DNA from: Chlorokybus atmophyticus
Lineage: Eukaryota > Streptophyta > Chlorokybophyceae > Chlorokybales > Chlorokybaceae
Direction of reading: 5' to 3'
Assembly: GCA_009103225.1 (NCBI GenBank)
Contig: RHPI01002069.1
Span: 698,063 to 762,062, forward strand
DNA: 64,000 nucleotides
Under the pieces are notes generated by a model that did not search any database, was not told where the DNA came from, and worked only from the letters and a program-made list of their open reading frames with translations. Positions 60,225 through 64,000 of the stretch are shown here, piece after piece; the stretch's first letter is position 1; each line of letters starts with the position of its first letter. The translations under genes were made by a program, and so were the position numbers.

Positions 60225-62292
60225 ATGTCGCTACCTGCTGCTGGTTTCTACAGGAGAAAGTTGCCACAGCCGCCAGCGGTGGAGTTTGCATCTCCTGCTG
60301 GCAAGGTTAGCAGGTGACACACTTGCCACCTGGTGAGGTTTGCGCTTTGCTTGACAAATTCCAGTGCTTGCAGGAGATTTTCAAGGAGGCATTGGCTGTC
60401 GGTGGTATGGAGGGCTTCTTCCATCTGGTGGAAACTTTTCAAACTCAAGATGAGCCATCCTTCTGCGGCTTAGCATCCCTTGCAAACGTGTTGAATGCAC
60501 TCGCCATAGACCCAGGACGCAAGTGGAAAGGTCGACAACGGGAAAAGTTTGTGTCCATGTCAGCCAGCTGGCTTGATGCATGCTATTTACACAGCAATGG
60601 TTGGATTAGGCCCGTGGCGTTGGTTTCACGAGCGCATGTTGGACTGCTGTGAGCCTTTGGACAAGGTTGAAAACGACGGTATTGTGCTCAGGTAAGAGTG
60701 GGAATTTGCAAGCTCCACATCGTGTAAGCCGGTGGATGCAGTCTAGCGTGTGGTGCTTGTTGGGCCCAGTGATGTGGGTACGGTGAGGGCCACGACTTAT
60801 ACCCAACATGGCCACTCTTCCTCAGTAAGGTTGCGTGTCTTGGCCGGTGCAATGGAGCCATTGTCGAAGATCATCTCGCCAGTGACACGACTGAGGCAGA
60901 TTTTCGCAAGCATGTGGAGGAGGCATGCTCAAGAGAAGACTTGAGCATGATCGTGGCATACTCGCGGAAAACCTTTCTGCAGGTAATTTAACGGTGGTGA
61001 AGTCATGTCCACCAGAACTGCCAAGCATTGGCGCACTGCCTTAGCCAGAACTGCGCAAGTTGAACGAGACGATTCATGGGACAAACTGAGAGCCTTTAAC
61101 CTTGCTGGGGCATAGACAGGTGATGGCCACTTCTCTCCAATAGCCGGGTATCACAAGCAGAAGGACTTGGTGCTGATACTGGATGTTGCGCGATTCAAGT
61201 ATCCTCCGGTGTGTTTTGCAGCCCTCTACGGTCAACACTGCTTGGCCTTCTTGCACCTTGCTTAAAATTTACAATTTACATTGCTTGAGTTGGCAGCACT
61301 GGGTACCACTCAGCATGCTATGGGAGTCCATGTTGCGAATAGACCCTACCAGCGAAAAGACACGAGGGTGCGGCTGCACTCGATTGACAAGATGCACACT
61401 GCGTGGTCTGTACAGCACGTGCCACTGAAACTCGGCATGTGTGAGGCAGGTATATGCTTCTGCGGTCATCACAGAATTTGAAGCGCCCAGTGCTGTTCAC
61501 ATTGGTATGTCAGGATGCTGTTGCTGCACGAGCCAGTTGTCAAGTACAACTTTGTGCTGTACTTGAACAACATGTGCTGGCAGGTGTGCTGGGACCCAAA
61601 CTGGAAGCGCATCATTCAGTACTTGTCCGTTGACTTGCCTTGCACACTGGCCAGTGAGAGCTTTTCAAGTGTCAATGACATTGTGAAGGTAGCAGCGCAG
61701 TCCCTCCCAGCGCAGGCATCCGCAATTGTAACCACATATTCCGCAATGCAACCAAGTGAGGAGGACCCCACTGCCATGCAGCTAGAGCACACTGCTGCCA
61801 AGGTACAGAATGAGTACATATTCTGCAGCGCACTGCACAACACCAGCTTTACAAATCTGTCACTCAGCCAAACTGAGATTGCAAAGCATTGTATGCTGCC
61901 ACTTGTTGACGCATATGTCACCCTTCTCAACAGGGTTCTTTCTGATGTTAGCTGATGTGGCTATGATTCAGGCTGCTGTGCGTCAGCAGCTTCACCTTAC
62001 ACGACCGTACACCCTTGTCCGACGTGCGCTGCGTCAGTCTCCCCCGCATTCTTGCTGCGAAAACAATGGAGTGCCTGTGGACACTCCAGTTGATGAAACC
62101 GCCAGCTCAGAGGGCACAAACGCGGAACTGCTCACGATGTTGCTGCTGGCCTGCCCGCCGGAAACTTGGCAGCAACTGCCCAATGAGGAGCTGCGAGCGG
62201 ACATGCTGCATCTGATGGACCCTCAAACCTTGCCGGCTGGAGTACAAAACGAGGTGAAGTTTCATGCATTCCGGAGCAGTCTATGTCAATAA
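60225..62292 (+). CDS. PCS: phytochelatin synthase
   Basis: A gamma-glutamylcysteine dipeptidyl transpeptidase that makes phytochelatins from glutathione to bind cadmium and other metals in the cytosol. Exons in phase: 60225-60305, 60374-60530, 60610-60691, 60826-60982, 61116-61208, 61297-61367, 61450-61504, then 61584 onward. The start [20 protein letters not shown] is typical of plant enzymes. The catalytic triad is intact: C58 (PSFCGLASL), H164 (GDGHFSP), D182 (LILDVARF), each two positions after the Arabidopsis residues C56, H162 and D180. The C-terminal domain is present ([13 protein letters not shown], near 62130). The junctions between 61799 and 61950 and the last codons are unresolved: reading on gives a stop at 62290, and an alternative last exon could start near 62392. 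Confidence 0.9.
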
Positions 62293-63327
62293 CGAGCTGT
62301 GAATGCCCTCTGTCACCAACCAAGCAACAGTTCATGCAACATACCTACTATTGCATGCGCAGTAAGTATAATATTAGTGCTCGTGTCATCAGGTGTTCGG
62401 ATGTGCACAGACAACTCTCAGTCAGTGGCTGCCAGTTGTGCGAGTGCCATCCCCACTGATGACGTTGCCGTTGAAATTGGCAGGCGGAGCACTTGCGCCA
62501 GCAACTACGGGACTTGAGCGGCTGTGAGGGCAATGCTGCAACTTGCTCGCAGTGCAGTACGCTTGCAGCGCCTGCGTTGACATGATGTTAACAGGTGCCT
62601 TTATGTAGTGATGCATGTCAGTGTTGCACGCACACCAAGAGTAGCCAGTGTGAGGTATGGGTGAGCGCAAGCAGTCAAGTCAGTCAACAAGGGGCTGGCC
62701 TCGAGCGCAGAGGTGTCCAACACCAACCTGGCTGGGCAGCGCAGCATTGCTCATGCTCCCCTAAGCGTAAGCAATGCTATTGATCTACTCTCTTTTGTAC
62801 ACTCCCACACACTCCCACCGGCTGCCAACCATGCACAGTCGGTGGTAGATTATGTAAGATGTGGTGTTGTATGCGCTTGTGGTGAATGACTCACCATGCA
62901 TTGTGATGCATGACATCTCATGCATGCAGCACATGCAGTGTATGATCTTTGTACTCACATTGTCACACGCGCCACTGGGTGCCACTCACACCTCCTTGCA
63001 CTCTCACACCCACGTCGCCATGCTGCCACGACCATGCCCTCCATCGCGAGCGCTGCGTCTGCAACTCTCATGGTGGTACCGGTGCCTAGCCGCCAACGCC
63101 TGCGCCTGCTGCAGCACAGTGGCCACGCGCTGTTGGCAGACCCGCAGGCAGCTGTCAAAGCGCCGCTGCTCCACCGCGTCCCGTAACCATGCGCCTCACA
63201 TAATGAGGCATGTAGTGCATGCCGCTATTGCGCTTTGGACTTCTGCACACAGCTGCGACAATGGCGGAACTCTTCTCCCGACCAGCCATGCGTCTCTGCT
63301 GCTAGCGCATATGTCTGAAATAGTGCT
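62293..63327. other. interval without a secure gene
   Basis: A minus frame near 62990-63190 (AVEQRRFDSCLRVCQQRVAT) has protein-like composition but no recognised family, and the plus strand is equally open there. Nothing else is seen. Confidence 0.4.
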
Positions 63328-63720
63328 TTAGAACTTTGCGTGCAATGTGTTGCCCCGCGGGTTGTCGCTGTACTTCCGGTCCTTTACCAGCTCCGCAGCC
63401 CGCACCACCACCTGCTTCGACACAATGAACAGCCAACACGTTGAACAGCAACGTCATGTTGGCTGTTACCTTTATGGCCACCAAGTCTGGTCCATGCGTG
63501 GGATGCATGTGATGCGTGTGTGAAATGCATGGTAGCTGCGCTGAGAGTTCAACGCTTGCATGTCATTGTAATAGAGGGTTTGTGGTCTGGTCGGCTACAT
63601 GTCTCTTTTAGGCGCAACGGCAACCCCGATTGTTCCAACCAACAGTAAACTGGGCCTCGCGCATGATGCCACACATCTTGTCCCGCACAGCGTCATACTT
63701 GGCGACAGGCGCACGCCTGT
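63328..63720 (-). CDS. candidate 3' part of an unrecognised gene
   Basis: The minus-strand stretch 63328-63411 follows a good acceptor and reads VVVRAAELVKDRKYSDNPRG then NTLHAKF and TAA, which looks like a real C terminus. Upstream, near 63648-63720, KYDAVRDKMCGIMREA is also protein-like and ends near a donor-like GTTTAC. I could not join them in phase, so an exon is missing between. The 5' end may lie beyond the window. Family unknown. Confidence 0.35.
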
Positions 63721-64000
63721 TACGCATCACATCAAATGCGCGCCATCACAACAGCGGGTGCCAATCGGGGTAGTTAATCGTATCACAAATGCCTACTCTA
63801 CTTTGCGCATAAGTGCAAGCATGAGCAGCACTTCACAGCTATCTTGCTTTGATTTTGCAAAGTTATTACCGATTTTGTGCAAAAATACCCCCAACCCCAA
63901 CCCCCCGCGCTAAAAATCAATGACGGGTGTTGTATAAGGGCTGCATTTTGTGTACAAACGGACGGCGAGGGAATTCTGCAAAACAAAGGTTACCCACCCC
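63721..64000. other. window edge, nothing assigned
   Basis: No gene or repeat identified in the last 280 bases beyond a C/A-rich stretch near 63890. Confidence 0.5.

Noticed and set aside
62955-63190. Protein-like minus frame (AVEQRRFDSCLRVCQQRVAT)
   Set aside because: Plausible composition but no start, no splice link and equal openness on the plus strand; left unannotated.

Overview
The window is nuclear DNA of a photosynthetic eukaryote, most likely a green alga (Chlorophyta). Genes have many short introns whose 3' ends are mostly TGCAG, and the gene set is plant-like: starch synthase I, a transit-peptide ribulose-phosphate 3-epimerase, a CASTOR/POLLUX-type channel, a plant-type ERV1, plant cytosolic-type pyruvate kinase and phytochelatin synthase. 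I cannot name the species. No prokaryotic operon, CRISPR array, rRNA or tRNA gene was seen. Exon models were built by eye from reading frame, GT-AG (rarely GC-AG) borders, phase continuity and remembered family motifs; no database search was possible.

Layout. 1-7299: gene-poor, repeat-rich DNA with a complete miniature LTR retrotransposon (TRIM) at 2105-2866 bounded by a 5-bp target duplication, and at 3227-3502 a copy of a segment that recurs at 13436-13711. 7300-10472: divergent pair, NudC-domain protein (minus) and ERV1 sulfhydryl oxidase (plus). 10473-16780: mostly non-genic, with an unrecognised minus-strand gene candidate and a decayed pogo/Tigger-like transposase gene. 16981-22121: a 19-exon CASTOR/POLLUX-like channel gene. 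24358-26009: chloroplast ribulose-phosphate 3-epimerase. 28093-33260: divergent pair, spliceosomal DEAH helicase PRP2/DHX16 (minus) and mitochondrial ribosomal protein bL27 (plus). 34259-41001: divergent pair, MnmE tRNA-modification GTPase (minus) and PAF1 complex subunit PAF1 (plus). 42774-46519: starch synthase I. 47154-47718: an uninterrupted 565-bp CT microsatellite. 48343-51611: a secreted glycosidase-like protein. 51867-55175: non-genic DNA with strong hairpins. 55176-62292: divergent pair, pyruvate kinase with a long N-terminal extension (minus) and phytochelatin synthase (plus). The last 1.7 kb holds one unrecognised minus-strand exon pair.

The genes do not form one pathway: they are housekeeping (splicing, transcription elongation, organelle translation and tRNA modification, mitochondrial oxidative folding), carbon metabolism (Calvin cycle/pentose phosphate, starch, glycolysis) and metal detoxification. 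What joins them is architecture: divergent head-to-head pairs whose short shared 5' regions repeatedly contain a telo-box-like AAACCCTA motif. I found no clearly new multi-gene system. The most noteworthy items are the TRIM with three LTRs, the telo-box pattern, the duplicated 276-bp segment beside an ambiguous base, and several in-frame stop-free introns.
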